From Aquincola tertiaricarbonis (GTDB lineage Bacteria; Pseudomonadota; Gammaproteobacteria; Burkholderiales; Burkholderiaceae_C): 64,000 bases of DNA. A program made the position numbers and the translations under genes. Shown one piece after another: positions 45,763 through 54,681 of the stretch. Each line of letters starts with the position of its first letter. Positions within the stretch are counted from its first letter, which is position 1. Where the stretch lies: assembly GCF_000969605.1 (NCBI RefSeq), contig NZ_JZUE01000021.1, positions 1-64,000 on the forward strand, given 5' to 3'. Below the pieces are notes generated by a model. That model was not told where the DNA came from. It saw only the letters and a list, made by a program, of their open reading frames with translations, and did no database searches.

Positions 45763-46272
45763 CTAGCCAGCGCCGCCGCTGCAACCCTGCGGCGGCTGCT
45801 GCGCAAACATGGCCTGCATCCGCTGCTGCATCTGCTCCGGCGTCGGATCCTCGATGTGCGTGGCCACCATCCACTGGTGGCCGAAGGGATCGGTGATCTG
45901 GCCGGCGCGGTCGCCCCAGAACTGGTCGGCCACCGGCATGCCGATGCGGGCGCCGGCCGCCACCGCACGCGCCACCACCGCATCCACGTCGGGCACGTAC
46001 ACCACGGCAGTGCTGGCGGTGCCGCCCAGCGTCAACGGGCTCAGCGCCTGGTACTGCGGCTGCTCCTCGGTGAGCATGAAGCGCGCGCCGCCGATGCTCA
46101 GCTCGGCATGCATCACGCTGCCGGCGGGCGTGTCCAGCCGGAAGGTGAGCTGCGCGCCAAGCGCCTGCTGGTAATACGCGATGGCGTCCTGCGCGCCGCG
46201 CACCACCAGGTACGGGATGGCGCCGTTGCACGGCGGGGTGGGGTTGACCGAAGCGGATGGGGATGTCGTCAT
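45763..46272 (-). CDS. VOC-family (PhnB/glyoxalase-like) protein
   Basis: The 169-residue protein is a single vicinal oxygen chelate module pair of the PhnB-like group. Visible motifs are AIPYLVVRGAQDAIAYYQQA, MHAELSIGGARFMLTEE and WGDRAGQITDPFGHQWMVAT. The start at 46272 (MTTSPSA) has AGGAG on the minus strand. No enzyme activity can be assigned. A Gln/Met-rich tail (PEQMQQRMQAMFAQQPP) follows the domain. Confidence 0.85.
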   Translation of the reverse strand: MTTSPSASVNPTPPCNGAIPYLVVRGAQDAIAYYQQALGAQLTFRLDTPAGSVMHAELSIGGARFMLTEEQPQYQALSPLTLGGTASTAVVYVPDVDAVVARAVAAGARIGMPVADQFWGDRAGQITDPFGHQWMVATHIEDPTPEQMQQRMQAMFAQQPPQGCSGGAG

Positions 46273-46467
46273 GGCATGCACTCCTGCGGCGGACCGGCGA
46301 AGCACCGTTCCTGCGCTGACGACGAAGCAGCCACCCCGGCTTCGACAGCGCGAGCTGCGACAGCATGTAACTCGCTCGAAAGGGGGGGATGCCATGCGGG
46401 CGCCGCTCCAGAGAATCGCCCGCAGCCGGCCACCGAGCCGGCCCATGACAAAAGCTCAGGAGTGGGA

Positions 46468-48312
46468 ATGACACTGTTTCGATGGCTGCGCCTGTGGGCG
46501 CTGTGCATGTTCGCGGGCCTGGCGCTCGCGGGTTGCTTCGGCGACGACGACGATGACGGCGGCGACGGGACCGGCACCGGCCTGGTGGCCGCACCCACCA
46601 TCACCACCGCCCCGGCAGCGCTGGCGGTGGCCGAAGGCGCCACCGGCACCTTCAGCGTGGTGGCCGAAGGCCCCGGCCCCTTGACCTACCAGTGGCTGCG
46701 CAACGGCACCGCCATCGCCGATGCCACCGGCGCCAGCTACACCACTGCGCCGGCCACCGCGGCCGACAACGGCGCGCTGTTCAGCGTCACGGTCAGCAAT
46801 CCCGGCGGCAGCACCACCAGCGCCACCGCCGCGCTCACCGTCAATGCGGGCGCGCGCGGCACGCTCAGCGGCCGCGTGCAATCCGCCGCTGATGGCCAGG
46901 GCCTGGCCGGTGCGGTGGTGGAGGTGGGTGGCCTGAGCACCACCACCGGCGCCGACGGCAGCTTCACGCTGCAGGCCCCGGCGGGCCTGCGTGCCGTGGC
47001 CCGTGTGCAGGCCCCCGGCCATGCGCCTTCGGTGCGCATCGCCAGCATCGTGGCCGGTCAATCCACCACGATGACCGCCCAGCTGCTGCCGGTGGGCAGC
47101 ACCACCAGCGTGACGCTGGCCAATGGCGGCGACGCGACCGTGTCGGGCTCCACGGCCCGGGTCAGCCTGGCGCCCGGCAGCCTGGTGCGCAGCGATGGCG
47201 GCACCGCCGCGGCCAGCGTGAACGTCTCGCTCACGCCCATCGATCCCTCGGTGAACCCGCAGCTGATGCCCGGCGACTTCACCGCCGGCAGCGCGGCCGC
47301 ACCGCAGCTGATCGAGAGTTTCGGCGCCCTGCAGATCGACATCCGCGACGCCTCCGGCGCGGCCTACAACCTGGCCGCCGGCCGCACCGCCACGCTGCGC
47401 ATTCCGCTGGGCACCCGCTCGCCCACGCCGCCGGCCACGGTGCCGCTGTTCTTCATGAACGAAGCCACCGGCCGCTGGGTGCAGGAAGGCAGCGCCACGC
47501 TGCAGGGCACCATGCCCAACCAGTACTACGAAGGCAGCGTCACCCACTTCAGCACCTGGAATGCCGACCAGGTGGCCGAGACGGTGCGCCTGAGCGGCTG
47601 CGTGCGCGATGCCGCTGGCCAGCCGGTGGCCAATGCCCAGGTGCTGTCCGACGGCATCGACTACTCCGGCAGCTCCCGCGCCGTCAGCGGTGCCGACGGC
47701 CTGTTCGTCATCGAGGTCAAGCGCGGCGGCCTGCTGACGCTGTCCGCCCTGGCGGGCGACCGGCTGACCAACACGCTGCGGGTGCAGGGCACCACCACCG
47801 CCGCCGATGCCACCGTGGCCGAATGCCTGGTGACCTCCTTCACCACCGCCGGCGTCAGCGCCAAGCTGACCTGGGGCACGCTGCCGGAGGACGTGGATTC
47901 CTACATGCTGGCGCCGGACGGCACGCTGGTCTGGTATGGCAATCCGGGCAGCCTGGCCAGCGCTCCCTACGTGGCACTGGACGTGGACGACACCACCAGC
48001 TTCGGCCCCGAGGTCATCACCGTCACGCGGCTGATGCAGGGCACCTACCGCTACCTGGTGAACAACTACGACGAGACCTTCAACCCCGGCCTCACCGGCT
48101 CCCCGGTGCGGGTGGAGCTGAACCGCGGCGGTGCGCTCACGCTGTTCAGCCCGCCGGCGGGCGAAGGCAGCAACCTGTGGTGGCATGTGTTCGACCTGGT
48201 GGTGGACGCGAACTGTGCCGTCAGCGTGGTGCCGGTCAACACCTGGAGCGCCACCGCGCCCGCCGCGCCTGCGGCGCCGGCCACCCCGCCGGCCCTCTGC
48301 CAGCCGCGCTGA
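46468..48312 (+). CDS. Lipoprotein with Ig-like, carboxypeptidase-regulatory and DUF2135-like domains
   Basis: The 614-residue protein has a lipobox LALAGC with Cys about residue 23, followed by an Asp-rich stretch (GDDDDDGGDG). An Ig-like domain comes next (LTYQWLRNGTAIADATGASY, about 40-125). A carboxypeptidase regulatory-like repeat (GTLSGRVQSAADGQGLAGAV) precedes a beta-rich middle. A second such repeat starts at VRLSGCVRDAAGQPVANAQV. The C-terminal domain (LTWGTLPEDVDSYMLAPDGT, then GNPG and later FGPEVITVTRLMQGTYRYLV) resembles DUF2135/YfaP. Likely an outer-membrane surface lipoprotein; function unknown. Confidence 0.8.
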   Translation: MTLFRWLRLWALCMFAGLALAGCFGDDDDDGGDGTGTGLVAAPTITTAPAALAVAEGATGTFSVVAEGPGPLTYQWLRNGTAIADATGASYTTAPATAADNGALFSVTVSNPGGSTTSATAALTVNAGARGTLSGRVQSAADGQGLAGAVVEVGGLSTTTGADGSFTLQAPAGLRAVARVQAPGHAPSVRIASIVAGQSTTMTAQLLPVGSTTSVTLANGGDATVSGSTARVSLAPGSLVRSDGGTAAASVNVSLTPIDPSVNPQLMPGDFTAGSAAAPQLIESFGALQIDIRDASGAAYNLAAGRTATLRIPLGTRSPTPPATVPLFFMNEATGRWVQEGSATLQGTMPNQYYEGSVTHFSTWNADQVAETVRLSGCVRDAAGQPVANAQVLSDGIDYSGSSRAVSGADGLFVIEVKRGGLLTLSALAGDRLTNTLRVQGTTTAADATVAECLVTSFTTAGVSAKLTWGTLPEDVDSYMLAPDGTLVWYGNPGSLASAPYVALDVDDTTSFGPEVITVTRLMQGTYRYLVNNYDETFNPGLTGSPVRVELNRGGALTLFSPPAGEGSNLWWHVFDLVVDANCAVSVVPVNTWSATAPAAPAAPATPPALCQPR

Positions 48313-48356
48313 GGCGGCTGGAAGCGGGCCCCGCCAGGCGGGGCCCGCGCCGCCTC
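48311..48356. terminator. Large bidirectional terminator hairpin
   Basis: GAGGCGGC (48311-48318) pairs with GCCGCCTC (48349-48356), and the inner GCGGGCCCC (48324-48332) pairs with GGGGCCCGC (48340-48348). It spans the whole gap between two convergent genes and touches both stops. Confidence 0.7.
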
Positions 48357-50928
48357 AGGCGGCCGCCAGGCCCAGGGCCTGCGCGACCAGCACCGCCTCC
48401 TGCTGCTGGTGCAGCAGCTTGGAGGAGGTGGCTCCCGCCGCCGTCACCGGCCGGGCCACGCGATGCAGCGGGGTGCCGGCCGGACAGGCTGCGGCCATGG
48501 CGGCCTGCAGGTCGTCGCGCACGAAGGACCAGGCACCCTGGTTCAGCGTCTCTTCCTGCGCCCACACCACTGCTTCCACGCCCGGGTGGCGGGCCAGCGC
48601 CTGCGCCAGCGCCTCGGCGGGGAAGGGGTAGAGCTGTTCCAGCCGCAGCAGCGCCACGTCGTCCAGCCCGGCTGCCGCCCGCGCATGCTGCAGGGCGTAG
48701 TGCAGCTTGCCGCTGCTGATCACCACCCGGCGCGCCGTCGCCTTGGCCGCCATGCCGTCGTCGGCCAGCACCGGCGCGAAGCCTCCCTGCAGCAGCGCCG
48801 CCAGCGGCGTGTGCGAGGCCGGCTCCTCATGCAGGGTGGTCTTGGGCGTCATCACCACCAGCGGCCGCGGCTCGGCCGCCAGTGCCTGCTGGCGCAGCAG
48901 CTTGAACATCTGGCCCGCGGTGGAAGGCATCGCCACCTGCAGGTTGCCCGCGCCGCACAGCTGCAGGAAGCGGCTGAGCCAGGCATTGGAATGCTCCGGC
49001 CCCACGCCTTCATAGCCGTGCGGCAGCAGCAGCACCAGCGGGCTGCGCTGGCCCCACTTCTCCTCGCCCGCGGCGATGTACTGGTCCAGGTAGACCTGCG
49101 CGCCGTTGACGAAGTCGCCGAACTGGCCTTCCCACACCGTGAGCGATCGCCAGGCTTGCACGCTGTAGCCGTACTCGAAGCCGACCACCGCTTCTTCCGA
49201 CAGCACCGAGTTGACGATGTCGAAGCGCGCCGCCGTGCCCAGCTGCTGCAGCGGCACGAAGGTGTCGGGCTGGCCGGGCTGCGGCGCCTGGTCATGCCAC
49301 ACCGCATGGCGGTGCATGAAGGTGCCGCGCTGCACGTCCAGGCCCGAGACCCGCACGTCCACGCCGGCCTGCAGCACGCTGGCATAGGCCAGGGTCTCGG
49401 CCAGGCACCAGTCGGCATGCGGATGGCGGCCATCGGCCGCGGCCTGCCAGCGCTGCACCAGCTTCTCGATCACCGGATGCGGCACGAAGCCTTCCGGCCA
49501 GCGGGTGAGGGCAGCCACCGCCGCCTGCACGCTGCCCGGGCCCCAGGGCCGGGCCTCGTGCGGTGCCGGCAGCGCGGCCTGCACCGGCTGCAGTGCGCCG
49601 GTGGCCGCGGGCTGGCCGAAGGCCTCGCGCACCGCGCGCCGGGTGGCGGCGATGCGGGCCGCCATCTGTGCATCGCCGGCCGGGCCGTCGCTGGCCAGCG
49701 CGGCGCCGTACAGGTCGACCACCGAAGGCTTGTGCTCGGTGAGCGCATAGCCCAGCGGATTCGTCACCTTGGGTGCATCGTGCTCGGAGTGGCCCAGCCG
49801 GCGGTAGCCGATCAGGTCGATCACGATGTCGGTGCCGAAGCGCATGCGCCAGTCCACCGCGATGGCGGCGGCGCGCAGCACGTCCTCCGGTGCATCGGCA
49901 CTCACGCGCAGCACCGGCGCGTCCACCATGCGGGTGACGTCGGTGCAGTAGCGCGCGGCCTGCGCGTCCATCAGGTTGAGCTCGGTGAAGCCCACCTGGT
50001 TGTTGATGACCACGTGCACCGTGCCGCCCACCGAGTAGCCGACCTTCTGCGTCAGCGCCAGCGTCTCCATCACCACGCCCTGGCCCGCGAAGGCCGCATC
50101 GCCATGCATGACGATGGCCAGCGCGGGCGTGCCGGCCCGCTGGCAGGCGTGGGCCATGCCCATCACCACCGGGTACACGCTCTGCAGGTGCGAAGGGTTG
50201 GGCGCCAGCCGCAGCATCACCTCGCCGGCCCGCGTGGCCAGGCGTCGGCGGCCGCCGCGGTGGTAGATCAGGTCGGTCTGCGCCTCGGGGTGGCGGGGCC
50301 GGCGCTGGAAATGGTCCAGCACCTCCGCCACCGGCATGCGCAGCAGGTTCACCAGCAGGTTCACGCGGCCGCGGTGCGGCATGCCCATGAACACGTCGGC
50401 GATGCCGTGGCCGGCGGCCGCGGCCAGCAGCGCATCGGCCAGCGGCAGCAGGGCTTCGCAGCCTTCCAGCGAGAAGCGCTTGCCCTCGGGATGGTGCTCG
50501 GCCACATGGTGTTCCCAGGCCTGCGCCTCGATCAGGCGGTCCAGCAACGGCAGGCCGGCGCCGGCCGGTGCGTTGCGCGGGGCTTCCATGCGCTGCACCA
50601 GCCAGTCGCGGCGGGTCTCGTCGCGCACGGCGGAGGCATCCAGCGTCAGCGCGCCGCACCAGGCGGCCTTCAGCCGCTCGTCCAGCGCCTGCACCTGCTG
50701 CAGGCCGTGCCAGGCGCGGCCGTCGGGGGTCAGCGCGTCGGAGGGCGCCAGGCCGAAGCACGCGGGCGCCAGGCGCTGGATGTCCAGCGGCACCGCGCTG
50801 CCCAGCGGGTCCAGCGCCGCGAATCGGTGGCCGTGGCCACGGTGCGCCTCGATGAAGCGGGCCACCTCGGGACGCACACCGGCCGCCGCGTCGGCGCCCA
50901 AAGGCGGGTGCAAGGGGGTGGAGAACAT
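48355..50928 (-). CDS. Orphan 2-oxoglutarate dehydrogenase E1-like ThDP enzyme
   Basis: The 857-residue protein of the SucA family contains MGMPHRGRVNLLVNLL, NPSHLQSVYPVVMGMAHA, HGDAAFAGQGVVMETL with INNQVGFT (ThDP/Mg), VWEGQFGDFVNGAQVYLDQY, LLPHGYEGVGPEHSNAWL and the C-terminal AQEETLNQGAWSFV. It is shorter than usual SucA (about 930-950), and the loop usually HGHNEADEP reads LGHSEHDAP. No sucB or lpd gene is adjacent, so it may be a paralogue with another 2-oxoacid or a lone decarboxylase/carboligase. The start at 50928 has AGGA 9 bases upstream; GTG 50955 and ATG 50943 are alternatives. Confidence 0.85.
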   Translation of the reverse strand: MFSTPLHPPLGADAAAGVRPEVARFIEAHRGHGHRFAALDPLGSAVPLDIQRLAPACFGLAPSDALTPDGRAWHGLQQVQALDERLKAAWCGALTLDASAVRDETRRDWLVQRMEAPRNAPAGAGLPLLDRLIEAQAWEHHVAEHHPEGKRFSLEGCEALLPLADALLAAAAGHGIADVFMGMPHRGRVNLLVNLLRMPVAEVLDHFQRRPRHPEAQTDLIYHRGGRRRLATRAGEVMLRLAPNPSHLQSVYPVVMGMAHACQRAGTPALAIVMHGDAAFAGQGVVMETLALTQKVGYSVGGTVHVVINNQVGFTELNLMDAQAARYCTDVTRMVDAPVLRVSADAPEDVLRAAAIAVDWRMRFGTDIVIDLIGYRRLGHSEHDAPKVTNPLGYALTEHKPSVVDLYGAALASDGPAGDAQMAARIAATRRAVREAFGQPAATGALQPVQAALPAPHEARPWGPGSVQAAVAALTRWPEGFVPHPVIEKLVQRWQAAADGRHPHADWCLAETLAYASVLQAGVDVRVSGLDVQRGTFMHRHAVWHDQAPQPGQPDTFVPLQQLGTAARFDIVNSVLSEEAVVGFEYGYSVQAWRSLTVWEGQFGDFVNGAQVYLDQYIAAGEEKWGQRSPLVLLLPHGYEGVGPEHSNAWLSRFLQLCGAGNLQVAMPSTAGQMFKLLRQQALAAEPRPLVVMTPKTTLHEEPASHTPLAALLQGGFAPVLADDGMAAKATARRVVISSGKLHYALQHARAAAGLDDVALLRLEQLYPFPAEALAQALARHPGVEAVVWAQEETLNQGAWSFVRDDLQAAMAAACPAGTPLHRVARPVTAAGATSSKLLHQQQEAVLVAQALGLAAA

Positions 50929-50961
50929 CGGTATGTCCTGCATGCTGTGGGGCACCCGGGA

Positions 50962-52500
50962 TCAGAGCGCGAAGGAGCTGACCACGCCGGTCAGCTGGCC
51001 GGCCTGTTCCTTCATCGCGCGGGCCGAGGCCGAGCTCTGCTCCACCATCGCGGCGTTCTGCTGCGTGGTGTCGTCCATCTGCTGCACGGTGGCGCTCACC
51101 TGCTCGATGCCGATGCTCTGTTCGCGGCTGGCGGTGCTGATCTCGGCCACGATGTCGCTCACGCGGCGGATGCTGGCCACCACCTGGTTCATCGTGGCGC
51201 CGGCCTGCTCCACCATCTTGCTGCCTTCGTCCACCTGGCTCACCGAGGCGTCGATCAGGCCCTTGATCTCCTTGGCCGCCAGCGCGCTGCGCTGGGCCAG
51301 GCTGCGCACCTCGCCGGCCACCACGGCGAAGCCGCGGCCCTGCTCGCCGGCCCGGGCGGCTTCCACGGCGGCATTCAGCGCCAGGATGTTGGTCTGGAAG
51401 GCAATGCCGTCGATCACGTCGATGATCTCGACGATGCGCTTGGACGAGTTGGCGATGGAGGCCATCGAGCCCACCACGCGTTCCACCACCTCACCACCCT
51501 GGATAGCGATCTGCGAGGCCGACACGGCCGACTTGCTGGCCTCGTCGGCACTGGCGGCGCTGACCTTCACGGCCGAGGTGAGCTGCTCCATCGCCGAGGC
51601 GGTTTCCTGCAGCGCGCTGGCCTGCTGCTCGGTGCGGGCGGAGAGGTCCAGGTTGCCTTGCGACACCTCGCTGGCGGCGCTGGCGATGGTGTCGGCGCCG
51701 CCGCGCACCTGCGACACGATGCGGTGCAGGCTCTGCACCATCTCCTGCAGCGCGCTCATCAGGCGGCCCACTTCATCGGTGCCGGTGTGCTCGGCGCGGT
51801 AGGTCAGGTTGCCGGCGGCCACGGCCTCGGCCAGCTGGATGGCGCCGCGGATCGGGCGGGTGACCGAGCGGGTGATGTAGGTGGCCGTCACCGCGCCCAG
51901 CAGCACCGCGATGACCGAGGCCACGATCATCTGCACCTTGGCGCTTTGCGAGCTGGCCTCGGCGCTCACCACGTCGGCCAGCATGCTCTGCGACTGGTGG
52001 TCAACCATCTTGTCGATCAGCGCGTAGTACTTCTGCTGCGGCGCCGGCATGTCGTTCTGGTAGACGGCCATCGCGGCTTCGCGGTTGCCTTCCTTCATCA
52101 GCGCGAACACCTTGGCCACCACGGCGCCGTATTCCTTGCGGGCGGCCGCCTGCTCCTGGAAGATGGCCCGCGTCTCGTCGGAGTTGAGCATCTGCTCGAA
52201 CTTCTTCAGGTTCTCGGTGTTGGCCGCGCGGATGGCCGCGTACTCGGCCATGTGCTTGTTCAGCTGCTCTTCGTTGCCGGACAGCAGGATGCGGCCGATG
52301 GTGATGACGCCCTTGTCGCCATAGGCCTTGATGGTGTTGCTCAGCGCGATCTGCGCATAACGTTCACTGACCACGCTGTCCATCATGCCGCGCACGCGGT
52401 TCAGGCCGGAGGCGCTGATGGCGACGATGACGATGAGAAGCGCGATCACCACGGAGAAGGCCAAGGCCAGCCGGGTGCCAATCTTCAGGTTTGCAAACAT
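50962..52500 (-). CDS. Methyl-accepting chemotaxis protein
   Basis: The 512-residue chemoreceptor has TM1 at about 8-30 ([20 protein letters not shown]) and a four-helix-bundle (4HB/Tar-like) periplasmic domain. TM2 is near 190-210 ([20 protein letters not shown]), then HAMP and the signalling core ([36 protein letters not shown]). It stops just upstream of the E1-like gene on the same strand, but its sigma-28-like promoter points to the motility regulon. The start at 52500 ([13 protein letters not shown]) is typical of the family. Confidence 0.93.
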   Translation of the reverse strand: MFANLKIGTRLALAFSVVIALLIVIVAISASGLNRVRGMMDSVVSERYAQIALSNTIKAYGDKGVITIGRILLSGNEEQLNKHMAEYAAIRAANTENLKKFEQMLNSDETRAIFQEQAAARKEYGAVVAKVFALMKEGNREAAMAVYQNDMPAPQQKYYALIDKMVDHQSQSMLADVVSAEASSQSAKVQMIVASVIAVLLGAVTATYITRSVTRPIRGAIQLAEAVAAGNLTYRAEHTGTDEVGRLMSALQEMVQSLHRIVSQVRGGADTIASAASEVSQGNLDLSARTEQQASALQETASAMEQLTSAVKVSAASADEASKSAVSASQIAIQGGEVVERVVGSMASIANSSKRIVEIIDVIDGIAFQTNILALNAAVEAARAGEQGRGFAVVAGEVRSLAQRSALAAKEIKGLIDASVSQVDEGSKMVEQAGATMNQVVASIRRVSDIVAEISTASREQSIGIEQVSATVQQMDDTTQQNAAMVEQSSASARAMKEQAGQLTGVVSSFAL

Positions 52501-52591
52501 GGGAGGTACTACGGGTCCTGCGGGGTTGGGCGCCGGCCGTCGCAGCCGGCGCGGGAAACGACCAAGGGCTGGCCGTGCAGTTAAGCCCGGG

Positions 52592-52618
52592 TTTTCGGCG
52601 CCGAGCCTTTCAAATTGA
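52592..52618 (-). promoter_or_regulatory. Sigma-28-like promoter of chemoreceptor gene
   Basis: Minus strand TCAA - 15 bases - GCCGAAAA, 7 of 8 at the -10 and 3 of 4 at the -35 against TAAA-N15-GCCGATAA. About 90 bases before the start codon. Confidence 0.65.
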
Positions 52619-52698
52619 GCCCGCAGGTGAAAGTTGGCCGAATGAATCACTACTGGCGAGCCCGGACAGGCACGCAGTAACAAATTCGGGGCCCTGGG

Positions 52699-54618
52699 TC
52701 AGGCCGGCTGCTGCTGCAGCGCCCGCGCGATGCGGTGGCGCGAGACGGTGGGCTTGGGCACCCGCACGTCGAACCAGCTGCGCACGTCGGCGTCCAGGCC
52801 GATGCCGTGCATGTAGTTGTAGATGGCTTTCTTCAGCGCCTGGCCCATCGCGTCGTGGTCGGTGCCGGTGGGGTCGATGAAGGCCACGTCGTTCTTGGCG
52901 AAGCTGCCGGGCGGCAGCGGCTGCAGCGTCACGCCGTAGTCCTGCGGGTCACGCCCCACGGGGCTGTGCACCGTGCAGGCAAAGCGGTGGAAGAAGCCGC
53001 TCTGAATGCAGCCCTGCTCGAACAGCTGGCGCACGTATTCCAGCGCGTCCACCGTGTCCTGCACCGTCTGCGTCGGAAAGCCGTACATCAGGTACGCATG
53101 CACCAGGATGCCGGCGTCGCTGAAGGCCCGCGTCACCCGCGCCACCTGCTCCACCGACACGCCCTTCTTCATCAGCTTGAGCAGGCGGTCGGAAGCCACC
53201 TCCAGCCCGCCCGAGATCGCCACGCAGCCGCTGGCGGCCAGGGCCTCGCACAGCTCGGGCGTGAAGGTCTTCTCGAAGCGCACGTTGCCCCACCAGGAGA
53301 TGTCCAGGTTGCGGCGCTGCAGCTCCTCGGCCAGGCCCCACAGCGCCTTGGGCGGCGCGGCCTCGTCGACGAAGTGGAAGCCGGTCTGCCCGGTCTCCTG
53401 CACGATGGCCTCGATGCGGTCGACCAGCGTCTTGGCGCTGGCCTGCTCGTAGCGGCTGATGTAGTCCAGGCTCACGTCGCAGAAGCTGCACTTCTTCCAG
53501 TAGCAGCCGTGGGCCACCGTCAGCTTGTTCCAGCGGCCGTCGCTCCACAGCCGGTTCATCGGGTTGAGCATGTCCAGCAGCGACAGGTACTTGTCCAGCG
53601 GCAGGCCGTCCCAGGTGGGCGTGCCCACTTCGTCGAAGGGCACGTCGGGCTCGGGCATGTGCATGTAACGCACTGCGCCGGTCTCGGCATCGCGAAGGAA
53701 GCAGCGCACCAGCCGCTGGCGCGAGCGCTTGCCCTGCAGGTGGTCGATCAGCGCCAGCAGCGGCCGCTCGCCGGCGTCCAGCGTCACATAGTCGACGAAG
53801 TCGAAGAGGCGCGGTTCGGCCAGCTCGCGCAGCTCGGTGTTGACGAAGCCGCCGCCCAGCGCAATGGCGATCTGCGGATGCGCCGCCTTCACCGCCTGGG
53901 CGATGCGCAGCGCCGCGTACATCGCGCCGGGGAAGGGCACCGACAACAGCAGCAGCCGTGGCTGGTTACGCTCCACGGCGTGCAGCGCGAGCGTGCACAG
54001 CCGCTCGTCCACCAGGTTGGGCGGCGCGGCCAGGGCGGCGGCCAGCGGGTCGAAGCTGGGCTGGCTGGCGGCCAGCTGCTCGGCATAACGCACGAACTCG
54101 AAGCGCGGGTCCACCGCGTCGCGCAGCACGTCGGCCAGGTCGTTCAGGTACAGCGTGGCCAGGTGGCGGGCACGGTCCTGCAGGCCCAGCGCGCCGAAGG
54201 CCCAGGCCAGCGGGTCGCCGCCTTCGTCGTCCACATACACGTCCAGCGTGCGGAAGCGCGCGCCCTCGGGCAACCAGCGCCGGGTGTTGATGCGGTGCGC
54301 CAGCGTGGCGTCATGCCCCTGCAGGAAGCGGATGGTGGGACCGATGGTGGCCAGGTAGCGCTCGGCCTCGGCCAGGAAATGCGCCACCTGCGGGCTGCGC
54401 TGCGCGGCCGGCAGCGCCTCCGCGCGGCTGCGCACGGCGGCCAGGCCGGTGGGCGACAGGAGGTCCAGCACCAGGGCCAGCGCCAGGTCTTCCTGCACCG
54501 CGTCGAACCCGCGCGAGCGCAGGAAGCCGGTGAGGTAGGCGGTGGACGGATAGGGCGTGTTGAGCTGCGTCATTGGCGGGATGACGGACAGCACGCGGAA
54601 GGGCTGGGCGGTGGACAT
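52699..54618 (-). CDS. B12-binding domain radical SAM protein
   Basis: The 639-residue protein has a cobalamin-binding-like N-terminal region (VLSVIPPMTQLNTPYPSTAY ... ALGGGFVNTELREL, about 1-290). A radical SAM domain follows with the cluster motif GCYWKKCSFCD, Cys spacing Cx4Cx2C rather than the standard Cx3Cx2C. Later segments ETGQTGFHFVDEAAPPKALW and LVHAYLMYGFPTQTVQDTVD are typical of this unassigned family. The start at 54618 (MSTAQPFRVLSVIPP) is preferred over ATG 54654. Substrate unknown. Confidence 0.85.
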   Translation of the reverse strand: MSTAQPFRVLSVIPPMTQLNTPYPSTAYLTGFLRSRGFDAVQEDLALALVLDLLSPTGLAAVRSRAEALPAAQRSPQVAHFLAEAERYLATIGPTIRFLQGHDATLAHRINTRRWLPEGARFRTLDVYVDDEGGDPLAWAFGALGLQDRARHLATLYLNDLADVLRDAVDPRFEFVRYAEQLAASQPSFDPLAAALAAPPNLVDERLCTLALHAVERNQPRLLLLSVPFPGAMYAALRIAQAVKAAHPQIAIALGGGFVNTELRELAEPRLFDFVDYVTLDAGERPLLALIDHLQGKRSRQRLVRCFLRDAETGAVRYMHMPEPDVPFDEVGTPTWDGLPLDKYLSLLDMLNPMNRLWSDGRWNKLTVAHGCYWKKCSFCDVSLDYISRYEQASAKTLVDRIEAIVQETGQTGFHFVDEAAPPKALWGLAEELQRRNLDISWWGNVRFEKTFTPELCEALAASGCVAISGGLEVASDRLLKLMKKGVSVEQVARVTRAFSDAGILVHAYLMYGFPTQTVQDTVDALEYVRQLFEQGCIQSGFFHRFACTVHSPVGRDPQDYGVTLQPLPPGSFAKNDVAFIDPTGTDHDAMGQALKKAIYNYMHGIGLDADVRSWFDVRVPKPTVSRHRIARALQQQPA

Positions 54619-54681
54619 GGGCGGGGCGCAGGCGGGGCGCGCATTGTCGGCCACGCCCCGGGCCGCCGCCGGGATGTGGGC

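Noticed and set aside
48409-52584. 1391-codon open frame on the plus strand
   Set aside because: Antisense to the E1-like and chemoreceptor genes; biased composition and no recognisable motif.
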